Source: CAYUYV01 sp964449455 (GTDB taxonomy: Bacteria; Pseudomonadota; Alphaproteobacteria; JAJFIK01). From it: a DNA stretch of 64,000 nucleotides. The notes beneath the pieces are model-generated. The model did not search any database. It saw only the letters and a list, made by a program, of their open reading frames with translations, and was not told the origin of the DNA. Location: positions 1 to 64,000 of the forward strand of contig CAYUYV010000006.1 in NCBI GenBank assembly GCA_964449455.1, read 5' to 3'. Shown here piece by piece: positions 51,254 through 60,514 of this stretch (its first letter is position 1; each line of letters begins with the position of its first letter). The position numbers and the translations under genes were made by a program.

Positions 51254-52726
51254 ATGCTCGAAACAGGCATTCAAATTGGCGTCTTCATTCTGGTGACGGC
51301 AGCGATCGGTTTCGCCACATGGTGGAAATGCCGTACCCCGCGAGGCCATTCGGTTGATGCCAACAAGGACTATTTCCTCGCCGGCGGCACCCTTTCCTGG
51401 CTCTTCATCGCCGGATCGATCACGCTCACCAATCTGTCAACAGATCAAATTGTCGGTATGAATGGTAATCAGCTCTTGCTCATTGCCTGGTGGGAGTTGG
51501 CGGCCGTTGCCGGGCTGATCATTCTCACATTTGTTTTTCTGCCCCTTTATTATAAGTATCAATGTACGACCACGACGGAACTTCTGGAAAGGAAACTTGG
51601 GGGCAAGGCTCTGCGGGCCATTGTGTCGGTCCTGTTTCTGCTTGGCGGCCTTTTCATCTATCTGCCCATCATGCTCTATACAGGCTCCCTGTTCATGAAG
51701 TCGATGTTCGATCTGGACATCCCCATTCTCGTGATCGCGACGGGTTTTGCCATTGTGGGATCGGCTTATGCCATATTTGGCGGTCTCAAGGCCGTCGCTG
51801 TGTCTGACACCTATAGTGGCGTGGGACTGCTCGCCTTTGGGCTCCTCGTGGTTTTTTTGGCTCTGGCTGCCATTGATTTTGACCTGTCAGGAATCCCGGC
51901 GGACCGCTTGACCATGATCGGTGACAACGCGTCCCCGATCCCATGGCATACCCTCCTGACAGGGATGATCTTTATTCAAATCTTTTACTGGAGTTTCAAT
52001 CAGACCATCACCCAGCGGGCCATGGCGGCGCCAAACATCTGGGAAGCGCAAAAGGGTGTTTTGGCGGCCGCGGGGATACGTCTGCTCATTGTGCCGGCCA
52101 TCATCGCTCTGCCCGGTGTGGTATCTTACAAGCTGTATGGCGATATTGGCGATGCCGCCTATGGACGGATTGTCGGCGATGTTCTGCCTTTCTGGCTGTC
52201 GGGCGTCTTTGCGGCCATGATGGCGGCGGCGGTCCTCACAAGCTTCAACAGTGCCCTGAATTCAGCCGCGGCTCTTTATGTCTGCGATATCCATGAGAGC
52301 TATTTTCAGCCAAACGTCAATGTACGGCGCATCGCCACGATCATAACCATTGTTTTTGTCTTCATCGCGCTCGGATTGGTTCCGCTTTATAGCGGCGCTG
52401 AGTCCATCATCAATCTTGTGCAGCAACTGAACGGGCTTTTGTCCATGCCCATTCTATCAGCCTTTTTCCTGGCGATCTTTTTTCGAAACGTCTCGCCCTG
52501 GGCCGCGGCCATCGCCGTCGCCGCGGGCAGTGTTGGATACGGAATTGTGTCGTTCTATTTCCCGCCCTTTCACTATATCCACATGATGCTGGTCACCCTC
52601 ATTGCCTGTATCCTGTTTGCCTTGGCCGTCAATTGGATTGGCTTCGGCCGTATCGCGCGGCTGTCGTTCGCCGACTTCCGCTCCGGGATCGAACCTGGCA
52701 TGGCACCGCACGGGCGTAAGTCCTGA
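51254..52726 (+). CDS. Sodium/solute symporter (SSS/SGLT family)
   Basis: A 490-residue membrane protein with about 13-14 helices. NKDYFLAGGTLSWLFIAGSITLTNLSTDQIVGMNG (about 37-71), AIFGGLKAVAVSDTYSG (about 176-192) and MAAAVLTSFNSALNSAA (about 325-341, the sodium-site helix) are SGLT-like. It most likely brings galactose or galactosides into the cell. GGGAGGGGCGAT precedes ATG 51254; the frame upstream overlaps the divergent lactonase and is not used. The short divergent region 51048-51253 must hold both promoters. Confidence 0.9.
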   Translation: MLETGIQIGVFILVTAAIGFATWWKCRTPRGHSVDANKDYFLAGGTLSWLFIAGSITLTNLSTDQIVGMNGNQLLLIAWWELAAVAGLIILTFVFLPLYYKYQCTTTTELLERKLGGKALRAIVSVLFLLGGLFIYLPIMLYTGSLFMKSMFDLDIPILVIATGFAIVGSAYAIFGGLKAVAVSDTYSGVGLLAFGLLVVFLALAAIDFDLSGIPADRLTMIGDNASPIPWHTLLTGMIFIQIFYWSFNQTITQRAMAAPNIWEAQKGVLAAAGIRLLIVPAIIALPGVVSYKLYGDIGDAAYGRIVGDVLPFWLSGVFAAMMAAAVLTSFNSALNSAAALYVCDIHESYFQPNVNVRRIATIITIVFVFIALGLVPLYSGAESIINLVQQLNGLLSMPILSAFFLAIFFRNVSPWAAAIAVAAGSVGYGIVSFYFPPFHYIHMMLVTLIACILFALAVNWIGFGRIARLSFADFRSGIEPGMAPHGRKS

Positions 52727-52835
52727 TGTGTGGCACGCGTCCCATGGACCACACCCCCGTCCGTCCCCGTCATGTCTGTGGGCGGGGCACTTTTCAAGCG
52801 AGTTGTTATGTCCCTGTGTGTGGCCAGGCCACCAT

Positions 52836-54722
52836 TCACGCGGATTTGCTGAGCGCGTCGATTTCCGTCAGGAGACGGTCATAATCGGGCTGGCCTTTGG
52901 CCGCGTAGTTGAAGTTTTTCCACAGGCCGGTCATCTTCGTGAAGTAATCACGAACGGCTGTTTTGTTTGGGAAGTCATAGCGACGGGTCAGGATCGTATA
53001 GAGTGCGTCGAAAACGAACTTCTGGCGCTCAAGCGGGGCGGAAACATCAACCGTGTCAAAGGCATCCTGTTGCAGATAGACCATGTCGAGCATCAAGGAC
53101 TGCTGATAGGTCACAAAGTCTTCAATGGACACGCCTTCCTCGCCTGTGACCTGCATCATCTGCTGTACGCTGTCGCCTTTTCGCAAAAGCTCCGTCATTT
53201 CACCAACACGATCGACCCACCCGGCGCCGAACTGTGCATCATACCACGGACGAAGTTGATTGAGATAGCGTGACCAGGACAAGAGCGGATCGACAGCCGG
53301 ATAAAACCGCTTATAGGCCCGTGCAGAAGACAGCCCCAAGAAGCATTTCACGGTGGAGAGCGTCGCCTGGGTGACAGGCTCGTCAAAATTGCCGCCTGCG
53401 GGCGAGACCGTGCCGATAATCGTCAGACTGCCGACCGAGCCGTCATTGGCCTGTGACAGTCCAGCCCGTTCATAAACACTCTTGATGCTCGACTCCAGAT
53501 AAGCGGGGAAACCCTCTTCCCCCGGAATTTCCTCCAGGCGGCCAGAGGTTTCGCGCATGGCCTGGGCCCAACGGGAGGTGGAGTCCGCGATCAGAAGAAC
53601 GTCAAGCCCCATTTGGCGGTAGTATTCGCCCAAGGTCACACCGGTATAGATTGACGCTTCACGGGCCGCCACAGGCATGGAGGAGGTGTTGCAGACAATC
53701 ACCGTGCGGTCCATGAGGCTGCCGCCAGAGGTGGGATCCGTCTGCTTAGGAAAGTCATTGATGGTCTCGACGACCTCACCGGCCCGCTCCCCACAGGCCA
53801 CAACGATCACAACGTCGACGGAGGAAAAGCGGGAGATGAGGTTCTGAAGGACGGTTTTGCCTGCGCCAAATGGCCCTGGGATGCAGGCGGAACCACCCCG
53901 CGCAATGGGGAAGAAGGTATCGATCAGCCGTTGTGTCGTCGTCAGGGGTTCGTCGGGAAAGCGGCGCTTGGACTGACCAGTCTTTAGCAGCATGGTGTTC
54001 AGGGCACGGCGGACCGGCCATTTCTGGAACAAGGTGACATCCCGCTCGCGGCCTTTGGCGTCGGTCACGCGGGCAACCGTCTCCGTGCCCTTCACCGCAT
54101 CCTCCCGAACCCAGGAAATCGTATAGTCCCCAGGCCAATCAAAGGGCAGCATGATCTTGTGTCGGAACCGGCCTTCCGGAACCATGCCGATCACGTCTCC
54201 CGCCCGCACCACATCCCCGATGCGCACAGAGGGGGTGAAGGCCCATTTCTGGGCCCGGTCCAAAGGATCCACATGGGCGCCCCGGGGCAGGAACACGCCG
54301 AACCGGTCGGCAAGGCCGGGCAGGGGGGCCTGCAACCCGTCATAAACGCGCCCCAAAAGCCCCGGCCCAAGCGTGACCGACAGCATTTCCCCGGATTGCT
54401 CGACGCCATCGCCGACAGCGACGCCTTGGGTGCTTTCATAGACCTGCGCGTCGGCCGTTCGTCCGCGCACGCGCAAAATCTCCGCCTTCAGACGCTCCTG
54501 TCGACCATCCGAGCCGGTTCTGGATGGCAGAATATGGATAACTTCGTTTTTGAGCAGACGGCCGGGTGTTCCATCCGCACCCGTTTCCACTTCGATTTCT
54601 ACCAGATCGTCCTGAACGGCGACGATCCGGGCCGTGACCTTTGACTCAGGGTCCTTCGGGTCCTGTCCGGTGGGGCGTCGCGGCGCCGGTGGCATTGGCT
54701 GGGTGAGGCCCGTATCACTCAT
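52836..54722 (-). CDS. atpA: V/A-type ATPase catalytic subunit A
   Basis: A 628-residue catalytic subunit. The P-loop reads GPFGAGKTVLQ (about 269-279), with VVACGERAGEVVETINDFP (about 296-314), the ADSTSRWAQAMRE segment (about 369-381) and the non-homologous region insertion (about 150-240) that marks A/V-type A subunits. It hydrolyses or makes ATP in the rotary complex. It is the last gene of the operon, overlapping the DUF2764 gene by ATGA, whereas in chlamydial-type operons A precedes B. Confidence 0.95.
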   Translation of the reverse strand: MSDTGLTQPMPPAPRRPTGQDPKDPESKVTARIVAVQDDLVEIEVETGADGTPGRLLKNEVIHILPSRTGSDGRQERLKAEILRVRGRTADAQVYESTQGVAVGDGVEQSGEMLSVTLGPGLLGRVYDGLQAPLPGLADRFGVFLPRGAHVDPLDRAQKWAFTPSVRIGDVVRAGDVIGMVPEGRFRHKIMLPFDWPGDYTISWVREDAVKGTETVARVTDAKGRERDVTLFQKWPVRRALNTMLLKTGQSKRRFPDEPLTTTQRLIDTFFPIARGGSACIPGPFGAGKTVLQNLISRFSSVDVVIVVACGERAGEVVETINDFPKQTDPTSGGSLMDRTVIVCNTSSMPVAAREASIYTGVTLGEYYRQMGLDVLLIADSTSRWAQAMRETSGRLEEIPGEEGFPAYLESSIKSVYERAGLSQANDGSVGSLTIIGTVSPAGGNFDEPVTQATLSTVKCFLGLSSARAYKRFYPAVDPLLSWSRYLNQLRPWYDAQFGAGWVDRVGEMTELLRKGDSVQQMMQVTGEEGVSIEDFVTYQQSLMLDMVYLQQDAFDTVDVSAPLERQKFVFDALYTILTRRYDFPNKTAVRDYFTKMTGLWKNFNYAAKGQPDYDRLLTEIDALSKSA

Positions 54723-55432
54723 GGTCTGGCTCCCATCACCTCACGCCCTGCACCGGCGGATTGGGCCGCGGTGTCAAGGCCGGCTTTCAGCAAGCGCCCG
54801 AAGCGGCGGGATGCGGCTTCGGCATTGTATCGGCTCCACCGGTCGATCACGCTCCATTTCAGGACATAGATCACGACCGCTTCGATGTCGAACTGATGCA
54901 GGCCGCCATGTCGGGACAAATCCCGGTAGACAACCTCAAGACACAGACGTTCAAGGTCGAACGCCTCACCCGCAGCAAGGAGGCGGTCGGCCTCCTTCAG
55001 CCAGGGAAAAATGTGGTCGATGCCGAAACCGGGCGCGCCCCAGTTCTGGATCATGCGACCAAGCCAACGGCCATAACCCCAGGGCTCATCCGCATGCGGC
55101 GCGTCCTGGCCGGCGGCCCGGCGGCGCAAGGCGGCAAGGCAGGTTCGTATCTCCATACGCCGCAGGATGACGCTGTCCAGGGTCGCGCTTTGTATGGATG
55201 CGCGGGCGTCTCTCACGCGCTTCAGCACATCCTCATCGCTCGGATCATCCGTCATGCGACGCCACTCCAGGGCCCATTCGACCGCGGCCAGGGTGGCTGC
55301 GTCTTCCGGCTGAAGCTGGCGCAGCCGACGGTCGAGGCGAATCCGCGAGATCGGCGTCTGCTTCTCCCCGAAAAGGGGGCCGGGACGCGGCAAGCTCGCC
55401 ATAAGCATGATATATTTGTCTTGGGTCCCCAC
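54719..55432 (-). CDS. DUF2764 protein of the V-type ATPase operon (subunit C-like)
   Basis: A 237-residue mostly helical protein beginning KYIMLMASLPRPGPLFG, the typical start of the DUF2764 proteins found between atpE and atpA in chlamydial and spirochaetal ATPase operons. These are thought to take the place of subunit C in linking the membrane and soluble parts. No catalytic motif is seen. It lies 20 bases after subunit E and overlaps the atpA start. Confidence 0.75.
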   Translation of the reverse strand: MGTQDKYIMLMASLPRPGPLFGEKQTPISRIRLDRRLRQLQPEDAATLAAVEWALEWRRMTDDPSDEDVLKRVRDARASIQSATLDSVILRRMEIRTCLAALRRRAAGQDAPHADEPWGYGRWLGRMIQNWGAPGFGIDHIFPWLKEADRLLAAGEAFDLERLCLEVVYRDLSRHGGLHQFDIEAVVIYVLKWSVIDRWSRYNAEAASRRFGRLLKAGLDTAAQSAGAGREVMGARP

Positions 55433-55452
55433 GCGGCCACCAGCCTCCCCGG

Positions 55453-56148
55453 TTACTTCACCACGCCTTCTAGAATCGCGCGAAAGCGCGGTTGGAGATG
55501 GCGTGACAGCATGTCGGCAACGGCGACGTCTGACAGGTCGACCATGACATCGTCATTCTCCAGATAAATGCGGGCGCCTGCCGACACATCCTCCGATACG
55601 GACAGATTGACACCTCGGCGTGCCAGGTCGCCGGCGACATTCCGCACAAAATCCGTCAGGGGACTGTTCTCAAGATCGTCGGCGTTCTGCCGAAGCTCCT
55701 CTAGATCAACGGCTTCTGCGGGGAGGATGATCTCCATGGCACTATCCGCGTCGATATGGTCACGCACACGCCCGACCAGTTCCAGGATCATCCGGCTGAG
55801 AAAGACCGTATCCGTCATTTGATGGGAGACAAGCCGCCGGATATCGGCGCGGAAGCGTTCGGTCATCTGCGTTTTCAAATCAAGGATCGAATCGCGGGTC
55901 GCTGTCTCAAGGGCTTCCTGGCCGGCCTGGCGATAGGCATCCGCATCCCGCCGGGCCTGGTCCCGCATGGCCTGGGCGTCCCTTTGGGCTGCCTCGCGCA
56001 GGGCCGCGGCTTCGGCTCGCGCTTTTTCCAAGATGGTTGCCGCTTCGGCGCGGCCGGCCTCAACGCCATCCTCGCGCAGGCGCGCAATCAGGTCATTGAC
56101 GCCTTTGGACAGGGGCGTTTGGGGTGACTCGTGTCTCGCCATGATCAT
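55453..56148 (-). CDS. atpE: V/A-type ATPase peripheral stalk subunit E
   Basis: A protein of 231 residues with a long N-terminal coiled coil rich in Ala, Arg and Glu (about 20-110, for example AEAAALREAAQRDAQAMRDQ) and a C-terminal globular domain (about 120-225). This is the usual plan of subunit E, the peripheral stalk. The ATG at 56142 has a better spaced GAGGGG than the ATG at 56148. It lies six bases after the K-subunit gene. Confidence 0.8.
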   Translation of the reverse strand: MIMARHESPQTPLSKGVNDLIARLREDGVEAGRAEAATILEKARAEAAALREAAQRDAQAMRDQARRDADAYRQAGQEALETATRDSILDLKTQMTERFRADIRRLVSHQMTDTVFLSRMILELVGRVRDHIDADSAMEIILPAEAVDLEELRQNADDLENSPLTDFVRNVAGDLARRGVNLSVSEDVSAGARIYLENDDVMVDLSDVAVADMLSRHLQPRFRAILEGVVK

Positions 56149-56154
56149 GGCCCC

Positions 56155-56607
56155 TCATGTGGTGGCGGGGATGCCGCCTGCGGCGACAAGGGCAAAGACA
56201 AAGGCGAAGACCGCAAAGCCTTCGATGATCGCCGCAGGCGCAAGCGAAATGCCGAAAATCTCCGGCTTGTCCTTTGAGGCGGCGATAGCCGAGGCACAAG
56301 CCTTGCCCTGCCAGATGCCCACATAAAGGAAGGCGAGGCCCGCCGGAAGGCCAATGCCGAACAGCGCGCCCGCATTTTCCGCCGTAACCGGACGGTTCAG
56401 GGTGAACATCACCACGATACCATAGATGACAAGGGTGGACGGCAGAACCGACATGCCCACATATCGTCCGTATCCCCCTTCAGTCTCAAGCATGGCACCA
56501 ATGCTGGCGGAACCGGCAATGGCGCAGCCTATCCCGCTTCCAATGGCGCCGAGGGCAACCGGGGAATAGATCCCAACCCATCCGAACAGAAAGAGAAACT
56601 CATTCAC
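56155..56607 (-). CDS. atpK: V/A-type ATPase proteolipid subunit K
   Basis: A 150-residue proteolipid with four membrane helices in two hairpins. APAAIIEGFAVFAFVFAL in the last helix holds the ion-binding Glu; the second helix (STLVIYGIVVMF) has no acidic residue, so there is one carboxylate per two hairpins, as in V-type rings. Glycine-rich GSGIGCAIAGSASIGA forms the packing face of helix 1. Translation starts at GTG 56607 with GAGGTGG six bases upstream. The start overlaps the stop of subunit I by four bases. Confidence 0.9.
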   Translation of the reverse strand: MNEFLFLFGWVGIYSPVALGAIGSGIGCAIAGSASIGAMLETEGGYGRYVGMSVLPSTLVIYGIVVMFTLNRPVTAENAGALFGIGLPAGLAFLYVGIWQGKACASAIAASKDKPEIFGISLAPAAIIEGFAVFAFVFALVAAGGIPATT

Positions 56608-58424
56608 GGTTCCACCTCTTTTCTGGCAAACGGTTTGAAGGCGTATCCTTCGCCCTCGAACCCCCATTTGAAAAACTCGATATAGTTGAGCCGAAGTCCG
56701 TGCACGACACCGCTGATGATGGCGAGCACAAAATTCAATCCGTGTCCGACTAAAAGAATCAGCACAGCGACGAGGAGCCCGAGGCCCGGCATCTCTGCCC
56801 GGGCCTGGGCGGCAAGCTGGTTGAAGGTGATCGCCAGGGAGGCACTTGCAAGGCCAAGGGCGAAGAGGCGCATATAGCTCAAAATATCGCCAAAGGCCGT
56901 CATGGCCCCGGTGAGCGCTTGGGTGCCATCGGCGAGGCGCCGCAACACATCGCCGGCGCGCCTCACAGGCGTGGGACTGGAAAACAGAAAGATGAGACCC
57001 GTGCCGATCCCCATCATCGCGATCGTGACGGCCTCGACGGTCGGCACGCCGCCACCAATCCAAAACCCATAGGCGCCAAGGGAGACAGCGATCCATCCAA
57101 ATTTGGAGAGCCAGTCTGGAGCACCCCATTTCGCCCAGGCCGCCATGACATTGGCAAGAACCACATGGGCAACCCCAATGCCCACGGACAGCTTCATCAT
57201 GACATCGAAATTATCGACGCTGATCACTTTCAGGTTTGCCCAGATGCTGCTTTGCGGTGGTGCGACGCCAAAATAGCTGCCAACCAGCATGCCATAGAAG
57301 ATCGTTGCACTGATGATAGCGACGCCCAAACGGCGATAGGCCCGGCCGCGCGGGCTTCCCGCCAAGCGTCGCCAGAATGCAGCCAGGCCCAATGCCAGGA
57401 TGAAGCCATAGCCGGCATCGGACATGATCATGGCAAAGAACAGGGTGAACGATGCGAGAATAACGAGCGAGGGATCCCAGGAGTGATAACCGGGTACCTG
57501 GTAGAACATGGCCAGATCGACCCCGGCAAGGCGGGTTTCGGGCTGGCGCAGCAGCGTTGGCGGCATATCATCTGCCGACGGCGTTTCAGCAAGGAAGGCA
57601 AGGCCGAGTGGGTGGGTGAAGTCTTCCATGTCAGACACCCGGTCTTGCGGGGCCCAGCCCTGCACGGCCACCAGAGCGCCATCCTCAAAGGCGCCGCCGG
57701 CCGCCTTTTTCAGGTTTGCCGCGTTTTCCGCCTCATAAAGATTGGCCGTGAGCAGATAGAGATAGCGGGTCAAGGCAACCCGCTCAGCCATGAGATCGTC
57801 AATCTCAATTTCTGTTTCCAGCAAGTCATCGCGCAGCATGCTGAGGGGTTTGGCGCCAAAGCGGATGCGGGGAACAGGTAAAAGATCCGTTTGTGGCTCA
57901 TCCGCGGCGATCACCACCACATAGGCCGTGCGGTGATCCGCACCCACAATAGCCCAGGGCAAATCAAGCTCATCGAGCCGCGCCCGATCGCGCAAGGGCA
58001 ATTCATAAAACCATAAATGCTGACCGCCCGGCGCACCTGCCGGCGAGAAATCGATTTCCCCCCATGGTTCCACATCGGCGATACGGGCGAGGAGGAAATC
58101 GCGCTTGTCGTTGGCCAGGCGCAGCTTGGTCTTCAGATCCAGGACGGTGTCGACAACATCATGCAGGTTGAAGCCAGCAGGATTTCGCACCTGCCGTCGC
58201 TGATAGGGGGCATCCGTCAGAAATTTGACCGCCTTGCTGGCATTGGCGATCTCGGTGCCGCCCTCAAGCGTTACATCACCGTCGGCACCCGGATCAGTGC
58301 CGGGCTTGGCCAGGGCCATGGGCACGAGATGCAGGCAGCCGAGGGCCTGGAGCCCCTTCAGGAGCCGGTCCTTGTCGGCGACACGGCCGATTACGGTTAT
58401 GCGGTTGAGCGGCGCAATCGTCAT
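56604..58424 (-). CDS. atpI: V/A-type ATPase membrane subunit I
   Basis: A 606-residue a/I-type subunit. The N-terminal cytoplasmic arm (about 1-305) is followed by about seven to eight membrane helices. MSDAGYGFILALGLAAFWRR (about 335), LSYMRLFALGLASASLAITFN (about 510-530, with the essential helix-7 Arg) and GHGLNFVLAIISGVVHGLRLNYIEFFKW are conserved landmarks. It forms the ion half-channels against the K ring. ATG 58424 is chosen because the upstream frame is Arg-rich and overlaps subunit D. Confidence 0.92.
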   Translation of the reverse strand: MTIAPLNRITVIGRVADKDRLLKGLQALGCLHLVPMALAKPGTDPGADGDVTLEGGTEIANASKAVKFLTDAPYQRRQVRNPAGFNLHDVVDTVLDLKTKLRLANDKRDFLLARIADVEPWGEIDFSPAGAPGGQHLWFYELPLRDRARLDELDLPWAIVGADHRTAYVVVIAADEPQTDLLPVPRIRFGAKPLSMLRDDLLETEIEIDDLMAERVALTRYLYLLTANLYEAENAANLKKAAGGAFEDGALVAVQGWAPQDRVSDMEDFTHPLGLAFLAETPSADDMPPTLLRQPETRLAGVDLAMFYQVPGYHSWDPSLVILASFTLFFAMIMSDAGYGFILALGLAAFWRRLAGSPRGRAYRRLGVAIISATIFYGMLVGSYFGVAPPQSSIWANLKVISVDNFDVMMKLSVGIGVAHVVLANVMAAWAKWGAPDWLSKFGWIAVSLGAYGFWIGGGVPTVEAVTIAMMGIGTGLIFLFSSPTPVRRAGDVLRRLADGTQALTGAMTAFGDILSYMRLFALGLASASLAITFNQLAAQARAEMPGLGLLVAVLILLVGHGLNFVLAIISGVVHGLRLNYIEFFKWGFEGEGYAFKPFARKEVEP

Positions 58425-58434
58425 GGCACGGGCC

Positions 58435-59052
58435 TCAGAACGCGGGCGCCGGGGGCGGTGCCGCGGCATGCTTGCGCTTTGCGAGCTTTGAGCGGACCAC
58501 GGCGCTCACTTGCTCATCGGACAGATAAATCTTGATGCGTTTGATGTTTTGTTTCGTCTGCGGAATAAGAACCTTCTCGAACAGATTGACCCGCTGGGCG
58601 ACGGTCTTGACTGCATCTTCCAGAAGGGCCAGGCGGCGCTCTTCCACCTCTTTGCGCAGGTGAAGGACCAGGGCGTCCTTCAGTCGTGCCGCGACGAAAT
58701 CAACCCAATGGGGTTTGGCTAGGCGGCTAAAGGGGCGGATGGTGACCTCAACCCCCTTAAGGGCAGGCAATCGGACGCCAACGACATTTTCCTCGCCATA
58801 GTTGACCCGGTCCACGGCCACCAGATCGTCAAGGGCAATGTCGGCGTTGGCCAACATGGGCGCGCGGGCCCCCAGGTCCCGAACACTGTCTGTAATCGCC
58901 GTATTTGTCGCGGCAAGCGCCCGCTCGGCCTTGCCGCGCTCAGCCATCAGTTGGCGGCGCTTCAGATCCAGCGACGGCAAGAAGCGCTCATAGGCTTTGA
59001 GGTTCGCGGTCTCTCGGGCTAGGCTCGATTTGTTGAGCTGCAGTCTAGCCAT
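58435..59052 (-). CDS. atpD: V/A-type ATPase central stalk subunit D
   Basis: A 205-residue coiled-coil subunit. The N-terminal helix LNKSSLARETANLKAYERFLPSLDLKRRQL and C-terminal helix RVNLFEKVLIPQTKQNIKRIKIYLSDEQ are the classic paired helices of subunit D, the central rotor shaft. AGGAG lies before ATG 59052. It overlaps the end of subunit B by eight bases. Confidence 0.93.
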   Translation of the reverse strand: MARLQLNKSSLARETANLKAYERFLPSLDLKRRQLMAERGKAERALAATNTAITDSVRDLGARAPMLANADIALDDLVAVDRVNYGEENVVGVRLPALKGVEVTIRPFSRLAKPHWVDFVAARLKDALVLHLRKEVEERRLALLEDAVKTVAQRVNLFEKVLIPQTKQNIKRIKIYLSDEQVSAVVRSKLAKRKHAAAPPPAPAF

Positions 59053-60460
59053 CGGCCACTCCTGTATCTTGACCGATCCCCGAGTCCGACGGGCCCCGGT
59101 CACCTGTTATCGGAGTCTCTTGCTCATGTTTGGGGAAATATTTCGCGATCAGATCTTCTTTCATGAGGAGCTGTTCAGCGGTGAAGCATTCCGCGAGTGT
59201 TTGCCAGCATAGGTCAAGCGCCTCTTCAAGGGGCATGGAGACGGAGATGTCCATGAACCGTTCCCGGAACAGTCGCGCAAATCTCAGGAGCTGGTGGTCA
59301 TAGTCGGAGAGGTCAAAGGCCATCGCCTGTTTCTGTTCCGCATCCCGCCCACCAGAGTAAAAACGGATCATGGCATTCATGATCTGGCCATGGTCTTCCC
59401 GAGTGACCTTGCCGATGACATTCTGTTTCAGGCGCGAAAGAGACCCGAACGGATCAATGACGCCGTCATGGAGGTAGAACTGGCCTTCGGTGATGTAGCC
59501 CGTATTGTCCGGAACAGGATGGGTGACGTCATCGCCGGGCATGGTGGTCACGGACAGGATGGTCACCGAGCCGCCCTTGGCAAAGTCGCAGGCCTTTTCA
59601 TACCGGCGGGCGAGTTGGGAATACAGATCCCCCATATAGCCGCGATTGGAGGGTACACGCTCCATGGAGATGCCAACCTCTTTCAGGGCATCCGCATAGG
59701 CCGTCATGTCCGTAAGCAGAACAAGTACACGCTTGCCTTCCTCGATAGCGAAACGTTCGGCGACCGCAAGTGCCATATCCGGCACCAGCAGCCGCTCCAC
59801 GATCGGATCTGAGGCCTGATTGACGAACATGATGGTGCGCGAAAAAAGGCCTGAGTCCTCGAAGGTTGTCCGGAAGGTATGGTAGTCGTCGAAAATCAGG
59901 CCCATGCCGCCGAAGACCACAATGTCAGCATCCGCCTGGATGCCGATGCGGGCCAGGAACGGGTTAAAGGGTTCCCCCGAGACGGAAAAGATAGGGATCT
60001 TCTGGCTTTCGACGAGACAGTTGAACACGTCAATCATCGGAACATCCGTCCGGATCATTTTTTTCGGAACAATCCGTTCAACGGGATTGACCGAAGGCCC
60101 GCCAATGGGGACCTGACGTTCAAAGGAGAGATCGGGCCCTCCATCAATGGTCTCGCCGGCACCGCTGAAAACGCGGCCCAGAATGTTCTCAGAGCAAGAC
60201 ACCCGCATGGGCCGACCGAGAAATGTCGCACTGGCCATGGTGGAAATGCCTTTGGTACCGGAGAACACCTGGAGCGAAACCGTATCGCGATTGATACTGA
60301 TGACCTGGGCCAGCGAGCGCGTCGTACCGTCCTCAATAACCGCCAGATCGCCGAGACGGACGGAGGACCCATCATGGCGCACCGTAGGCGGAACATAGAC
60401 CTTCAATATGTCGCCGACGATCTCGGTTATGCGCGCATAGCGCATCAGGGTCTCAATCAT
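59045..60460 (-). CDS. atpB: V/A-type ATPase regulatory subunit B
   Basis: A 471-residue non-catalytic nucleotide-binding subunit. SCSENILGRVFSGAGETIDGGP (about 88-110), IPIFSVSGEPFNPFLARI (about 152-170, degenerate P-loop as expected for B), VLVLLTDMTAYADALKE and PSNRGYMGDLYSQLARRYE are family landmarks. It is the first gene of the ATPase operon here, 54 bases after the CoA-transferase gene on the same strand, so read-through from upstream genes is possible. Confidence 0.95.
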   Translation of the reverse strand: MIETLMRYARITEIVGDILKVYVPPTVRHDGSSVRLGDLAVIEDGTTRSLAQVISINRDTVSLQVFSGTKGISTMASATFLGRPMRVSCSENILGRVFSGAGETIDGGPDLSFERQVPIGGPSVNPVERIVPKKMIRTDVPMIDVFNCLVESQKIPIFSVSGEPFNPFLARIGIQADADIVVFGGMGLIFDDYHTFRTTFEDSGLFSRTIMFVNQASDPIVERLLVPDMALAVAERFAIEEGKRVLVLLTDMTAYADALKEVGISMERVPSNRGYMGDLYSQLARRYEKACDFAKGGSVTILSVTTMPGDDVTHPVPDNTGYITEGQFYLHDGVIDPFGSLSRLKQNVIGKVTREDHGQIMNAMIRFYSGGRDAEQKQAMAFDLSDYDHQLLRFARLFRERFMDISVSMPLEEALDLCWQTLAECFTAEQLLMKEDLIAKYFPKHEQETPITGDRGPSDSGIGQDTGVADG

Positions 60461-60514
60461 GGTCCGTTCTCTCGCACCGTCGATGACACTGGGTCGTTCT
60501 TGTCCACCCGTCGG

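Noticed and set aside
41643..52726. Mobile island with integrase at the tRNA gene
   Set aside because: No integrase, transposase or duplicated tRNA end was found, so no mobile element is annotated; only the position is noted.
56919..57881. 320-codon plus-strand frame opposite ATPase subunit I
   Set aside because: Shadow of a membrane subunit with clear motifs; rich in His and Gln as typical for antisense of such genes.
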